Source of the DNA: Alcanivorax sp. 1008
GTDB lineage: Bacteria > Pseudomonadota > Gammaproteobacteria > Pseudomonadales > Alcanivoracaceae
Direction of reading: 5' to 3'
Assembly: GCF_020667895.1 (NCBI RefSeq)
Contig: NZ_JAFMPS010000017.1
Coordinates: 1-36,662 of the forward strand
Length of the DNA stretch: 36,662 nt
Under the pieces are notes generated by a model. The model did not search any database and had not been told where the DNA came from. It saw only the letters and a program-made list of their open reading frames with translations. A program made the translations under genes and the position numbers. Below, piece after piece: positions 24,621-34,883 of the stretch (the stretch's first letter is position 1; the number at the start of each line of letters is the position of its first letter).

Positions 24621-27371
24621 TCATGAAACGATTGAAATCCAACCGATTAACCTAGCATTATAAGGCTGCTCTTCGTTGACCAGGCCTCTGTGTCGCATTT
24701 CCCTTTCGAGAACTGACTCCATACCTGACAATAAATCACTTTGCACGGAATCAGATGTAGCTGGTGATTGACTTAATATTTGTCCAACTTGTCGCTCCCA
24801 TCCTGGTACACGCTCACCACTGGTATTTATTGCTAGCTTAATTACATTTCTTACGGTTTGCCCTTTGTCGTTATGCGACTCAACAAGCCAAACCCCAATT
24901 GCGCCCGACTGATCATCGATTGATTTGACTGAGCATGCTATTGATTCCACGGGATAAGACCTGGCTTCATGTAGCATTTTATCGATGATCGGATGATCAA
25001 GACCTAATAGCTCAACATCATCTCTTTGATTCGCCTCTTCCCTGTCACTAATAAATTTGACCTCTACGGAACCATCCTCAATTTGAAGCCTGTACTCACC
25101 TTCCCTGACCTTGGTAAGGCTTCCCCTATTCATTTCAGCTTCTGCCGAAACAAACTGGATAAGGCGCGCAAGGCTTTCGCTGGTATCGGCAAGCGGTGTG
25201 TATTCATCAAGACTAAATCGATCGAGATCCTGGAAAAGCTCAAATACGGCATCCTTTGCTGCTGAGGCGTTATCCATCGCAGCATCAAGCTCTAAGGTTG
25301 TTCGCTTCAACTCCGGATCCTGGAGTGCTTGCGAGTAAAGCTGTTGGTAATTAATACGCTCTGACAATTGCCCCAGTATCTGAGCTCTAAGATCTTCGCC
25401 GACGTTGCCATGTTCATCTACTTTGCCAACGGCCTTGGCTATATCTTCAAGTTTCGAATCTAAAAGGAGAAAGATCTTACCCTCTATCGTGTCGCCCAAC
25501 ACAAGATTGTAGACTTGAGCAGTATCCTGCTGCCCATAACGATGTATGCGACCAATTCTTTGCTCAACATCCATCGGATTCCAGGGCAAATCAAAATTAA
25601 AGAGAATTCTTGCATGTTGAAGGTTAATACCCTCACGTCCAGCAGCAGTACAAATCATGACACGAGGGCCATCCTTCTTCTTGAAGCGCTTTTCTGCTGC
25701 TAGTTTGCTTCCATGATCTCCGCCTTTTAATACAACAACTCCCTGCCCCGGATATTCTTTTTCTATCTCATTACCCAGCATTTCAACCGTGCCAAGATAA
25801 GTAGCGAAGATCACAATCCGTTCTTCCGGATTAGCTTCCCACAGGGTGCCTAATGCAGTTAAGAGCTTATCTACTTTTGTTTCTCTCGCTTCAGGGAACA
25901 AACACAGCAGGCTTTTAATCCTGAACCTTTCTTCAGGCAGCGCATATGCGACAGCGTTCATCGCGGCATCTTCAGCTGCCACGGTTTCCAATTCATCAGA
26001 AAATTCATTAGAGGCGAGCGCAAGCTCATCCTCATCCATCTTTTTCAGTTGGCGCCGCTTCAGATCATTGAGCACCCTGTCGATTTCCAAGTCATCCATT
26101 CTGGTATCTGAGAATCCAAACTCAGTGCGAATCAGCTCCCTTGCCTCTTTGTAGGCTTCATCACGAGCGTCAATTTTCAGGTTGCCGTCATACATCAGTC
26201 CTTCCTGAATTGTTAATGCAATCAATCGTCGGCGCAGCGTGCGATGTACAGCAGCAAAACTGGAAGCAGCAATTTTTTGGAAGATTGTCATTACAAAGCC
26301 AAGCGCTCTTCCCTTTCCACCTTGCTGTTTTGCTAACGCAAAACCATCTGCCAGATATTCATTTAGTGCCTGATAGAAACGTCTTTCATTATCAGACATC
26401 ACAAATGCTTCAGTATGCACCCACCGTCTGGCAAACAACGTGCTTCCGTCAGCGCGGCAGGCATCAGCTTTTGTACGCCTGAAAATATAGGGATTTAAGC
26501 GATGACGTTCTTCCACCATCTCTTTTTCGTTTTTGAATAACGTAGGATCTAGTAGCTGTACAAGCTTCCAAAATCTGTAATGATCCCCTTGGTGAGGAGT
26601 TGCTGAAAGCAGGATTAAATCACGTGAATGATCTCGCAGAGCTTCTGCTAATTTGTAGTTTTCCGTCTTCTTGGTCTTGCCGCCGGATTTATATGCGGTT
26701 AAATGCTGCGCCTCATCAAAAACCACCAAATCCCACTGAGGGGCATCCAAAAGTTTCTGTACGCGAGATTTCCTTTTTAGCGTATCAACACTAGCTATTA
26801 ACAAATTATGTTTGATAAAGGCATTGGTTCGCCTGTCACTAACATCTCCTTCCCTTCCGAAAACCTCAAAATTTAAATTGAATACCTCGTTTAGCTCCCT
26901 ATGCCAGTTATTAACCAACCCTGCAGGAACAACCATCAGGGCTCGATTTAATTCTCCTCGACTTGCTAACTCCCTGAGAATCAAGGCAGCTTCAATTGTC
27001 TTACCCAAGCCAACCTCATCGGCGATCAAGAAGCGTCGTGGGCTCGACACAGCAACCCGATGGGTTAAAACTACCTGATGTGGTAACAAATCAATCTTGG
27101 CGGATGTCAGTGAACTGGCACTATCCAAAAGCGGCAATTCGTGAGCTTGCCAGCTCAGCCATACACGTTTTGCGGCTATTTCAGATGCTTCGACACTATT
27201 AACAACAGTTTCATTGTGACCGAGAACAGGTTTAAGTACATTTTCGGGAACCTGCTTTTCTCCTGTTGGAAAAAAGACACGCGCATACCCTTCAGAAATA
27301 GATATAACTACGCCCTGACCAAACTCTGAATGCGCTACCCTGCTACCAGGCTGTAATCTCTCCACAAGCAA
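24621..27371 (-). CDS. SNF2-type superfamily 2 helicase, DISARM/BREX-related
   Basis: A 916-aa protein counting from a TTG at 27371; GTG 27365 with AGG seven bases upstream is an equally good start. It has a small beta-barrel N-terminus (GSRVAHSEFGQGVVISI), Walker A DEVGLGKT (118-125), DEAQ box (219-222), SATPHQG (256-262), and the C-terminal lobe with EGINLQHA and QRIGRIHRYGQ. This is the RapA/DrmD-like branch of SNF2 helicases. In related defence loci it is thought to translocate on, or remodel, invading DNA. It follows the 170-aa gene by 18 bases. The coiled, acidic tail (~640-916) is unassigned. Confidence 0.9.
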   Translation of the reverse strand: MLVERLQPGSRVAHSEFGQGVVISISEGYARVFFPTGEKQVPENVLKPVLGHNETVVNSVEASEIAAKRVWLSWQAHELPLLDSASSLTSAKIDLLPHQVVLTHRVAVSSPRRFLIADEVGLGKTIEAALILRELASRGELNRALMVVPAGLVNNWHRELNEVFNLNFEVFGREGDVSDRRTNAFIKHNLLIASVDTLKRKSRVQKLLDAPQWDLVVFDEAQHLTAYKSGGKTKKTENYKLAEALRDHSRDLILLSATPHQGDHYRFWKLVQLLDPTLFKNEKEMVEERHRLNPYIFRRTKADACRADGSTLFARRWVHTEAFVMSDNERRFYQALNEYLADGFALAKQQGGKGRALGFVMTIFQKIAASSFAAVHRTLRRRLIALTIQEGLMYDGNLKIDARDEAYKEARELIRTEFGFSDTRMDDLEIDRVLNDLKRRQLKKMDEDELALASNEFSDELETVAAEDAAMNAVAYALPEERFRIKSLLCLFPEARETKVDKLLTALGTLWEANPEERIVIFATYLGTVEMLGNEIEKEYPGQGVVVLKGGDHGSKLAAEKRFKKKDGPRVMICTAAGREGINLQHARILFNFDLPWNPMDVEQRIGRIHRYGQQDTAQVYNLVLGDTIEGKIFLLLDSKLEDIAKAVGKVDEHGNVGEDLRAQILGQLSERINYQQLYSQALQDPELKRTTLELDAAMDNASAAKDAVFELFQDLDRFSLDEYTPLADTSESLARLIQFVSAEAEMNRGSLTKVREGEYRLQIEDGSVEVKFISDREEANQRDDVELLGLDHPIIDKMLHEARSYPVESIACSVKSIDDQSGAIGVWLVESHNDKGQTVRNVIKLAINTSGERVPGWERQVGQILSQSPATSDSVQSDLLSGMESVLEREMRHRGLVNEEQPYNARLIGWISIVS

Positions 27372-27389
27372 ACCTATACTAAAATCAAT

Positions 27390-27902
27390 TTATGAAATTC
27401 GATGATGATGCAAACCGATCCACTGAGACTTGCCGTTGTAATCAGCCTCGATCCGACGCACACCGTTTTGGGCACCATTCCAGATGCAGCGCCCCAATTC
27501 CAAACGTTGATTACGGCTACTTCCATCCAAATGCCATTCGTAGGCATTATCACCCGGCACCTCATACCATCGATCTTTACTGGCCATCCAGAAAATCAAC
27601 GAGAGCTGACCTTCGAAAACATCCTGAAAATCCAAGATTTTGTTATACACTTCTTTTTCTAGCCATTCTTCAGCTTCTTCTCTGGGCATAGCATCAATGG
27701 CAACATCAAGCCCAGCTATCACTAACGCGACGTCATTGATCAACGGCATATCATCTTCTGGCCAGCCTTGCTGTTGAAATTCAAAGAATCTCCGAAGGCT
27801 TATCACTTGTGACGTTGCATTCAATTCAGATAAGGCTTCTCCACTCCAGAGAACGTTAATTCCTTTTCTTTTCCAGACATCATCTGTAAGTGCAGGATTC
27901 AT
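27390..27902 (-). CDS. Unknown 170-aa protein between methyltransferase and helicase
   Basis: It starts MNPALTDDVWKRKGINVLW at ATG 27902, nine bases after the DUF1156 methyltransferase stop, and ends 18 bases before the helicase, so it is a fixed part of the operon. It is a mixed alpha/beta protein, rich in Trp and acidic residues, with a long helix (PREEAEEWLEKEVYNKILDF, about residues 75-94) and a His-rich end (GLHHHRIS). I see no catalytic motif and do not recognise the family. A subunit or adaptor of the methyltransferase or helicase is the simplest reading. Confidence 0.72.
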   Translation of the reverse strand: MNPALTDDVWKRKGINVLWSGEALSELNATSQVISLRRFFEFQQQGWPEDDMPLINDVALVIAGLDVAIDAMPREEAEEWLEKEVYNKILDFQDVFEGQLSLIFWMASKDRWYEVPGDNAYEWHLDGSSRNQRLELGRCIWNGAQNGVRRIEADYNGKSQWIGLHHHRIS

Positions 27903-27911
27903 ATTGCCTCC

Positions 27912-30900
27912 TTACTCCAAGTCAAACATCGCGAGCTGCTTTTGTACCACCTGCTGGTTGTCAGCAGCCCATTTGTTATAGAGCTGCCGCGCTGTAATCG
28001 CAGCGTTTCTAAGCTCTTTTGAACCACCGTTATTTATTAACCAGGTAAACAGGTCACCTAAAGCAGGGTGCGGTTTGAAATCCTTATTCATCAATTTGGT
28101 AGCATTTATGCCGCTATCCGGATAACAAGCTCCGACCAATACCATCGCCTGGTCAAGATCTCTGTGAAAGCTAGATAGCTTAGAAGATCTTTCAGTCGCG
28201 AAATCTAATGGGGAAACCCAGTGAAAAATCTTTTTCTTTTCATCTGTCCAGCCACGAGCTTGAAAATCACTAGGCCCAATGCCTGTGCCCCTCAAATATT
28301 TTTGCATTTGATCTCGAGGCACTTCCATTGTATTGGCAAATATACGCAGAAACTGCCTCGAAATTGGCTCACAGTTAACGGGAGTGCTTCCCGCTTCTCC
28401 TTCCGTCTGGTCATCTAACAATTGGTTAATACCGACCAGCGCCTCCTTAACCGTAAACTCCCGACCTTCTTCTACAAAGACCTGCCCATAGTGACGAGAA
28501 AAATATTCCAGCGCTTTACCACGTTTAATGACTTTAATATCTGCCTGAGGAAGGCCTTCATTCTGGTGATGCTCCAATACATCTTGCAATTGACGAACAT
28601 CCATCAATATTTGACGACGCAAACGCGCCCATGAAATCTTTGGGGGATCTTCAACTCTTTTTCTGCAAACATGTATGATGTCATATTCAATAGTCTTGGA
28701 ACCAAACTCTCCAGAACCCTTGGTTTCATCACTACGAATTGGGTAAGTTGCCTCTAAATAAAAACCAGAATCAAACAAGCTCTCCAGAACATCGACCCAA
28801 GGCTCGTCTTCACTATGGTGAAAAGTAAAGGAAAGGATGCCGCCTGGTTTCAATAAACGATTCGCCTCACGCCAACATTCAGTTAATAATCTCTTATAGA
28901 AAGCATCTGAGTCATCCGGGTTTCTAGCGCGATTTGCAACGGCTTCCAACGTTTTAGGCGTGTATTCACCAGAAAAATATTCTGGATACTTATCGTTTAA
29001 AACAAGCCTTAACCAAACATAAAAGAAATCTGCCAACTCTGAATAATGTAGCAATCCACCAAAAGGAGGATCAGTGATAACCAAATCAAAGGTTTCATCC
29101 TCATATTGATTTAGCTCAGTTGAGGAGCCACAAGTAACGAGAGTTCCTGGCAAAACTGGGTCATGAGGCTCTGCTTTTTCACTTTTCCCGGTAGTTAGTC
29201 CTGCCAATTCTGGTGACCGCGCCTCCAACATCTCATTTGAAACCGTATCCCAAGGCTGCTTGCACCATTCAAGACCTTTCAATGTATTGGCTCTACAAGA
29301 AGTCCAATTTCCACGACCCAGATCTGCAAAAACCGAATTTTCAATCACGGTAGACTTTGGGTGATAATTATTATTGCTGAACATAGGCTCTGGCGTATCT
29401 CGCTGGGGGTTCCAAAAGCAAAACATATTTTGATTGCGCAAATATTGCTGAAAGGCTCCCAATGCAATTTCTTTCGCTGTATCACTAAACCCATGGCATT
29501 GATCAATGGTTTTCAACAAAAGAGCATTGATTAATAATTGTCTTTCGTTAAAAAACTTATAAAAATGTAAGTAACCGTGTCGTGGAAGAGGCTGTCTTTG
29601 ATGTGTCATATGCCCGAAAGGAATTTCAATTTCTGGCCAATAGCCTTTTAGGTCAGTTTTGGAGCGAACGCTCCATTCAGAAAGAGCCTTATTCATTTTT
29701 TCAATATCAGAGGAATCCAATGCCTTAAAAAACCTTCCGTTATAAGGAAGCCCTTCATCCGACCTTAGTGAAGAAAAACATTGAAGCACGAATTGAGAGG
29801 TTGCTGCAGATGTACCGTTAGCTTCAATAGATGAAACTTGGGCTTGCTCTAAGCCACATGTAGCTTCCTGACAGGTGAACTTTGCATCTCTGGGGATGTT
29901 GCCTTGAGATGTAGAGATAATTTTTCCAGTTTCTGGACATACAATCTGTTCAGGCAGCTTACCTCTTACCTCAAGCAACTTTAGAGTATTAGCTCTTAAA
30001 ATGTTCCAGCGAATAGTTGAATCTATTTCACTTGTAACCGTTCCACCTAGTTTGCCTTTCTCATCTTCCCCAACAGCACCTACCATCCAATCAGGATGAA
30101 GTAACAAAGTTAAATCTATTTTTTTATTTTTAAACAATTTTTTTGATAATCTGGTGGAGTCTCCAGTACTAGCAGCTTTTAAGTCCTGAAACTCTTTAAG
30201 ACAATTTGGACAACGGTAAAAACCTTCATCATTCATAATTGAATAAGGCTTCTCACTTTCCGCAACTACCAAAGGCTCGTCTGGCGCCATTCTCGCCTCA
30301 CGGCGTTCAATATCAAATTTCGAATCACATTGAGAACATACTACGCCTTGCCATGCTTTTACTGAAATTGACTTAGTTGCTATAACCGGGTTTTTTAATA
30401 ATGGTGTTCTGTGATTGCAGCCTGGCGCAGCGCATGGCCCATGCTTTGCCCAAAACGTGTAAATAACTTCAGGACCTTCGTAGCTATAATCTTTTCTTTC
30501 TTCTGGTTTTAGGCTTAATGGATCAAAATCGTCACCCATTTTTTTGCCAGTAGAAATTTTGGTCCAAACACCTTTCTCACCACCTGGACCTTCGCAAGCA
30601 TAGAACGGCATAATCTGCGGCTTAACTTCAGCTTCAATGTAGTCGAACAGTTTATTAACTTCATCAAGGTCAACATCAGCCAATTCGTTCTTAACTACTA
30701 ACCATGCAACTGGATTAAGGTCGTTCCCTGCCATTTGCATACCAAGGCGAGAGCCTTCAACCAAAGTGGTTCCACCCCCCATAAAAATGTCTGCTACCTT
30801 CAATTTTTTAAATGCTTCATTATTTTGGTGGTTGCCGTAATAGCTATCCCAAACGAGTTTTGCTGCCTCTGCAGAATCTTCAGGTGCTTTTGTCGCAGCA

Positions 30901-31151
30901 GCAATTAAAGTTGAGCGAAAAACGCTCGAACGGCGTCTCGCCCACCATTTGGACATTTGATAAATAGGCTTACCGGCATTACCTTCTATTTGGGCAATCT
31001 GGTTGATAGGTAAAATAGGGAAATCTACTTCTAAACATGTTTTCGGGCGATTGGGATCACTGAAATCAACTGATTCGAGGTGTAATTCTTTCCCTGCACC
31101 TACGGCTTCAGCGACTTGTTCTTTTACTAACTCTGCTTTCGTTTTTGCCAT
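27912..31151 (-). CDS. DUF1156-type DNA amino-methyltransferase
   Basis: A 1079-aa protein. SAM-binding motif I DIFMGGGTTL is at 121-130 and the catalytic TDPPFGG at 693-699, so the two halves are separated by over 560 residues. The DPPF motif indicates N6-adenine (or N4-cytosine) methylation. The N-terminus SKWWARRRSSVFRS (67-80) is typical of DUF1156 proteins. The insert carries Cys pairs at 240/245, 272/275, 314/317 and 427/432 that may form zinc knuckles, possibly for target recognition. Proteins of this kind are the modification arm of BREX/DISARM-related systems and mark host DNA. Coupled to the PglZ gene, 12 bases upstream. Confidence 0.9.
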   Translation of the reverse strand: MAKTKAELVKEQVAEAVGAGKELHLESVDFSDPNRPKTCLEVDFPILPINQIAQIEGNAGKPIYQMSKWWARRRSSVFRSTLIAAATKAPEDSAEAAKLVWDSYYGNHQNNEAFKKLKVADIFMGGGTTLVEGSRLGMQMAGNDLNPVAWLVVKNELADVDLDEVNKLFDYIEAEVKPQIMPFYACEGPGGEKGVWTKISTGKKMGDDFDPLSLKPEERKDYSYEGPEVIYTFWAKHGPCAAPGCNHRTPLLKNPVIATKSISVKAWQGVVCSQCDSKFDIERREARMAPDEPLVVAESEKPYSIMNDEGFYRCPNCLKEFQDLKAASTGDSTRLSKKLFKNKKIDLTLLLHPDWMVGAVGEDEKGKLGGTVTSEIDSTIRWNILRANTLKLLEVRGKLPEQIVCPETGKIISTSQGNIPRDAKFTCQEATCGLEQAQVSSIEANGTSAATSQFVLQCFSSLRSDEGLPYNGRFFKALDSSDIEKMNKALSEWSVRSKTDLKGYWPEIEIPFGHMTHQRQPLPRHGYLHFYKFFNERQLLINALLLKTIDQCHGFSDTAKEIALGAFQQYLRNQNMFCFWNPQRDTPEPMFSNNNYHPKSTVIENSVFADLGRGNWTSCRANTLKGLEWCKQPWDTVSNEMLEARSPELAGLTTGKSEKAEPHDPVLPGTLVTCGSSTELNQYEDETFDLVITDPPFGGLLHYSELADFFYVWLRLVLNDKYPEYFSGEYTPKTLEAVANRARNPDDSDAFYKRLLTECWREANRLLKPGGILSFTFHHSEDEPWVDVLESLFDSGFYLEATYPIRSDETKGSGEFGSKTIEYDIIHVCRKRVEDPPKISWARLRRQILMDVRQLQDVLEHHQNEGLPQADIKVIKRGKALEYFSRHYGQVFVEEGREFTVKEALVGINQLLDDQTEGEAGSTPVNCEPISRQFLRIFANTMEVPRDQMQKYLRGTGIGPSDFQARGWTDEKKKIFHWVSPLDFATERSSKLSSFHRDLDQAMVLVGACYPDSGINATKLMNKDFKPHPALGDLFTWLINNGGSKELRNAAITARQLYNKWAADNQQVVQKQLAMFDLE

Positions 31152-31163
31152 TTTTATCAGCTC

Positions 31164-32150
31164 TTATTTTGAAATTTCTATAAAAGGCACTGCCACTTCG
31201 AGCAATGAAAGACCACCATGAGTTAACGAAGGATAGCCGCCCTGGCTTTTCCATTTACGTCGACCCAATACCAGCTCCCACTTGCCATGCTCGCTCTGAA
31301 TAGTCTGAGTTAATGGCGGCACCCAATAATGAGGTTTCTCTGGCTCTGAAACCTGACAAGCACGACCTGATTTGAAACTGCTCTTAAGGTAATCGACTTG
31401 ATCACGATCGGTCACATCAGGGAAAAGACCTGAATGGGCATATCCATGATCTGCCGTGATTACCAATCTACGCCCTGTTGTTAGGCGATCAATAAACTGC
31501 CAAAAATCATCTGACGTCAACCTTTCAACAGCTGATTTAGCAAGCTTCCTATAACCATTTTCATCAGCTAAATCATGCATTTCACTATCGGGCCATTCGT
31601 GCCAAAAAATGATATTTGGGTCTGCCTTGATAGCGGTAGCGCAGTCAATAAATGGAAGATTTGAAACTTCTGTCCACGCATCCTGGAAGCTTCCACTTTT
31701 ACCTTGATTGCTGGCAAGATTAGAACGCTGGCCAAACCCCAGAGCTTTTGCAAAAGGAGTAGTATCACCAGGAATTTCTGAACCGGTTACGCGTTGTTGA
31801 TGAAGCGTATACCCCCTTTCTTTTGCACCATGCAACAACCAAGGTAGCTCTCTCAAGGACAAAGCATCGAGAATGAGTATAGCTTTTCCTGTGGCTCTTT
31901 CTTTCCAGAATGTTTTCAAAGAGTCTGCTGTTTTTGGAGCGGCTTTATCAAACTCTTGCCATAACTCCCATGCGCTACCTGATAAAAGATTATCGAGGCT
32001 TGATGACTTTCTATCACGCTCTGTTGTTTTTGCATCTGCATAATCTGCTCTGAGCTCTTCAGCAAATTGTTGCCACAACTCGCTGAAAATAGCTTCCCAA
32101 GCCTCTGCTGGTTTCAAGGAAAATATTTCGTCTATACGCTGCATATCCAT
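31164..32150 (-). CDS. pglZ: PglZ-domain protein (short form)
   Basis: A 328-aa protein starting MDMQRIDEIF. The alkaline-phosphatase-superfamily core is present: ILILDALSLRELPW with Asp95 and Ser98 as candidate metal and nucleophile positions, and ITADHGYAHSG near 230-240 with the Asp/His ligands. BREX PglZ proteins are often more than twice this long; here only the core domain is kept, as in DUF499-linked versions. The enzyme's substrate in defence is not settled. It lies 11 bases after the DUF499 gene and 12 before the methyltransferase gene, with no room for other promoters. Confidence 0.88.
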   Translation of the reverse strand: MDMQRIDEIFSLKPAEAWEAIFSELWQQFAEELRADYADAKTTERDRKSSSLDNLLSGSAWELWQEFDKAAPKTADSLKTFWKERATGKAILILDALSLRELPWLLHGAKERGYTLHQQRVTGSEIPGDTTPFAKALGFGQRSNLASNQGKSGSFQDAWTEVSNLPFIDCATAIKADPNIIFWHEWPDSEMHDLADENGYRKLAKSAVERLTSDDFWQFIDRLTTGRRLVITADHGYAHSGLFPDVTDRDQVDYLKSSFKSGRACQVSEPEKPHYWVPPLTQTIQSEHGKWELVLGRRKWKSQGGYPSLTHGGLSLLEVAVPFIEISK

Positions 32151-32161
32151 ATTAAATCTTC

Positions 32162-34840
32162 CTATTCACCTGAATCTTCTTTTTCCATATCCAGCGCATA
32201 GGTAATGCCATCAGGCAGCCCCTTCAACAGCTTTTCTAGCTGGGCACCTGTTAAATTGTTTACGTTTAGATTCATGTTGTGAACAGGCGTACCAGGCTTT
32301 ACGCCCCAGCTTTCTAACTTTCCTAACAGGCTGAGTGCAGAGGTAGCATCCGCCTGTACCCGATTTCTCTGTCCGCCTGAGCTTCCTCCGAATATAGACC
32401 CACCACCGAGACCGCCTGGAGCCGGTGTTCCTGGTGGTGGTTCATTGGTAGTACCACCACCAGGTTGAGGGGTTGGTTGTGGCGCTCCCCCTCCACTACT
32501 TACCATAGAGCCTGGAGAATGGAGTGTTGTTTCTTCCAGAGCCCTGCCCTGACCTAACCTTCCTTTCATACGGTTCCATGCATCGTCCTCAGTTTCACCC
32601 GGCTTTTTCTCTAGCAACTCACGCCCTTGAAGATTGATTGCTACCTTGCCTTGTGCACAGATACGGATAATTCTTTCTTTGGTTTCAGTTTCCCCTAACC
32701 AAGGAATACATGCGTTTCCTCCACCCATTGGTTCTTTCAATCGCTCAAGCAGATCATAAACCGAACGATTGGTTTCTGACTCCTCTTTAACCACATCATC
32801 CATTTCTTCAGGAATAAACAGCTCTTGCTTGATGATATCCTGAATAGCACCCAGTATTTTGGCACCATCAGAATTATGGCTTGTTGTAAGGAAGGCACAC
32901 TTCTCAGGTTCTGCGAAATTCCACTTGTCCAAAATAGCGAAACGATCAAATCGTTGTTTTAACTGGTCTCTCAATTCCTTTTGATATTTCGTATGCAATG
33001 CCGAATAAACAGTATCGGTTCTCTTCCATTCATTTGAAAGATATACCGAACGAGCTAGCACAATCAGCGACTTGTCATAAAAAATATTATCGGTACCCTT
33101 CTTTGGCAAAAGGAAGCGAACGGTATTACGGTTTTTACTAACAAATTGTTTTAGCCATTTACCTAGATCCGCATCTGAAGCATGCGTACTAGGCACAACA
33201 ACAACAGGGATTCGCTTATCCCAATTGGTTGGCTGATCCTTTTCTTCTACTTCGGACCAAGGGTCTTTATCCCAATTTCGCTTAAGCACAATTACCCTAT
33301 TTTCATTAGATGCGCCTTCTGCTCCAGCGAGGGCATAGCGAATTTCATCTGCCAAATGTGCGAGATCAACTTCATTCTCAAAAAGCTTGTCGTTTTTGGC
33401 GTTAGCCATTAGCTTGGCCTGTGGATTCTCTTCATTGAGAAACACCAGTCGAGAGCCTTTGCGGTGAATGTTAAAACTGTTCTCTTCTATCAGCGCAAGC
33501 TCTGCCTGAAACTGGTTATCATCAACAGGTGTACTTCTGGTTATATCAACCTGCAAGGTACTTGCTTCTGCACCTGCCTGGGTTTCCAGTGAAAGCGACC
33601 TTAACCAAAGCGAGCTAAGCACCTCTTCCAGATGCGGTATATTCAACTTTATGTCTTTAACGGCTTGCTCAACAGCCTCTTTATTTCTTAAGGCTTTTTC
33701 TCTCAAGCTTCGATGCATTTGATTAGCAACGGAATCCAAAAGCGCTGCAACACCGCTTTTTTCGCTAGTTAATGAAAAGTCTGCTGCGGTAATGACAGGA
33801 ATTGTTTCACCTGAAGTTTTAAATACGTCGACAAGTATTCTTAGTAGGTCACGTGTTTCTTGAGTATCAGTTGCTATTAAAACCTGATCATCTAACAACT
33901 GCATTAATTCTGGAGAATATGGCCATGCTTCAATAAATTCTTTCGACTTCTTTTCATGCTCTGAGCCGGAGATATGGTTTAGACGCAAAAATTCATCCAG
34001 ATGCGACTTGATTAAGGCTGCAATGTCACTGTCAGGCACATTCAGTCTGTTTTCAAAAATCCTGTAGAGCAAAAGCCTTTGCCTGTCTTGCTTGGCTTGC
34101 GGCCCTTTAAAATCAACGGTTACAGGGTTAACTCGTCGCATTTGTTGAGCGGCATCTGATGCACCATCACGAACAGAGACTACCAACGTCAACAGCTCAG
34201 GATGAGCCTCTGCGATCTGCGAAAGTATCTGGATAAAATTAAAAGCCCAGGTTCTTCGCGGATATTGTTTGTTATTTGTTAAACCTTCATACCAGGTTTG
34301 AAATTCATCGATAATAAGCAGCGTAGGCTCTTTCTCAAACAGCTTCTTGATCAGATCATATCCAGGAACTTCTGTCTTCGAATCGCCTTGATGCTCCCAA
34401 ATTCCTTTAACAACTGCGCCATGTGGATGTTGATCAAATAGTAAGTCCCAAAGATATTTGTATTTTTGAAGCTCCATACTCTGCGTAATAACATGCATAT
34501 TGCTTCGCAGCTCTATCGTTGCCAACGATTCATTGCCAATACTAGAAGCCCACTCTTTGCACCATGCATTTCCCGCATCGATATCTGCCAGCATATGTGC
34601 TACAGCTGCCATTAGGTGCGATTTACCTTGCCCCCTTGAACCAGCAATTAAAACAGGTCTTGATTGCCCAGGCTTCACAGCTTCAATAGTTTTTAAAAGG
34701 TCGACTGAGGGATAGGTAATATCAAGAAATTCCTTAGCCGTCTTGTCGAGCGCTCCTGTGCCCTTACTATTAGTAAAACTGATTGTCGTTCCACTAAGGC
34801 GTTTTCCTGTAAACTCCTGTCTCAGTTTTAATCCAAGCAT
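32162..34840 (-). CDS. DUF499-family AAA-like ATPase
   Basis: An 892-aa protein. Walker A GSRGQGKSH (67-75) and Walker B LLIIDEF (174-180) are intact, followed by VVSVRDGASDAAQQMRR, a sensor-like segment. Residues ~500-700 are alpha/beta. From ~775 a Gly/Pro/Ser-rich linker leads to a short C-terminal domain (SALSLLGKLESWGVKPGTPVHNM, about 838-860). This is the layout of DUF499 ATPases that accompany PglZ and DUF1156 methyltransferases, functionally likened to BrxC. It is the first large gene of the operon, 43 bases after the HTH gene. Confidence 0.9.
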   Translation of the reverse strand: MLGLKLRQEFTGKRLSGTTISFTNSKGTGALDKTAKEFLDITYPSVDLLKTIEAVKPGQSRPVLIAGSRGQGKSHLMAAVAHMLADIDAGNAWCKEWASSIGNESLATIELRSNMHVITQSMELQKYKYLWDLLFDQHPHGAVVKGIWEHQGDSKTEVPGYDLIKKLFEKEPTLLIIDEFQTWYEGLTNNKQYPRRTWAFNFIQILSQIAEAHPELLTLVVSVRDGASDAAQQMRRVNPVTVDFKGPQAKQDRQRLLLYRIFENRLNVPDSDIAALIKSHLDEFLRLNHISGSEHEKKSKEFIEAWPYSPELMQLLDDQVLIATDTQETRDLLRILVDVFKTSGETIPVITAADFSLTSEKSGVAALLDSVANQMHRSLREKALRNKEAVEQAVKDIKLNIPHLEEVLSSLWLRSLSLETQAGAEASTLQVDITRSTPVDDNQFQAELALIEENSFNIHRKGSRLVFLNEENPQAKLMANAKNDKLFENEVDLAHLADEIRYALAGAEGASNENRVIVLKRNWDKDPWSEVEEKDQPTNWDKRIPVVVVPSTHASDADLGKWLKQFVSKNRNTVRFLLPKKGTDNIFYDKSLIVLARSVYLSNEWKRTDTVYSALHTKYQKELRDQLKQRFDRFAILDKWNFAEPEKCAFLTTSHNSDGAKILGAIQDIIKQELFIPEEMDDVVKEESETNRSVYDLLERLKEPMGGGNACIPWLGETETKERIIRICAQGKVAINLQGRELLEKKPGETEDDAWNRMKGRLGQGRALEETTLHSPGSMVSSGGGAPQPTPQPGGGTTNEPPPGTPAPGGLGGGSIFGGSSGGQRNRVQADATSALSLLGKLESWGVKPGTPVHNMNLNVNNLTGAQLEKLLKGLPDGITYALDMEKEDSGE

Positions 34841-34883
34841 ATATCCAAGCCCCTATCTGAATTTTGACTATAAATTGGTGGTC

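Noticed and set aside
16511-34840. Canonical BREX type 1 or canonical DISARM locus
   Set aside because: PglZ and a SNF2 helicase are shared features, but no BrxA, BrxB, BrxL, DrmA, DrmB or DrmC-like gene is present.
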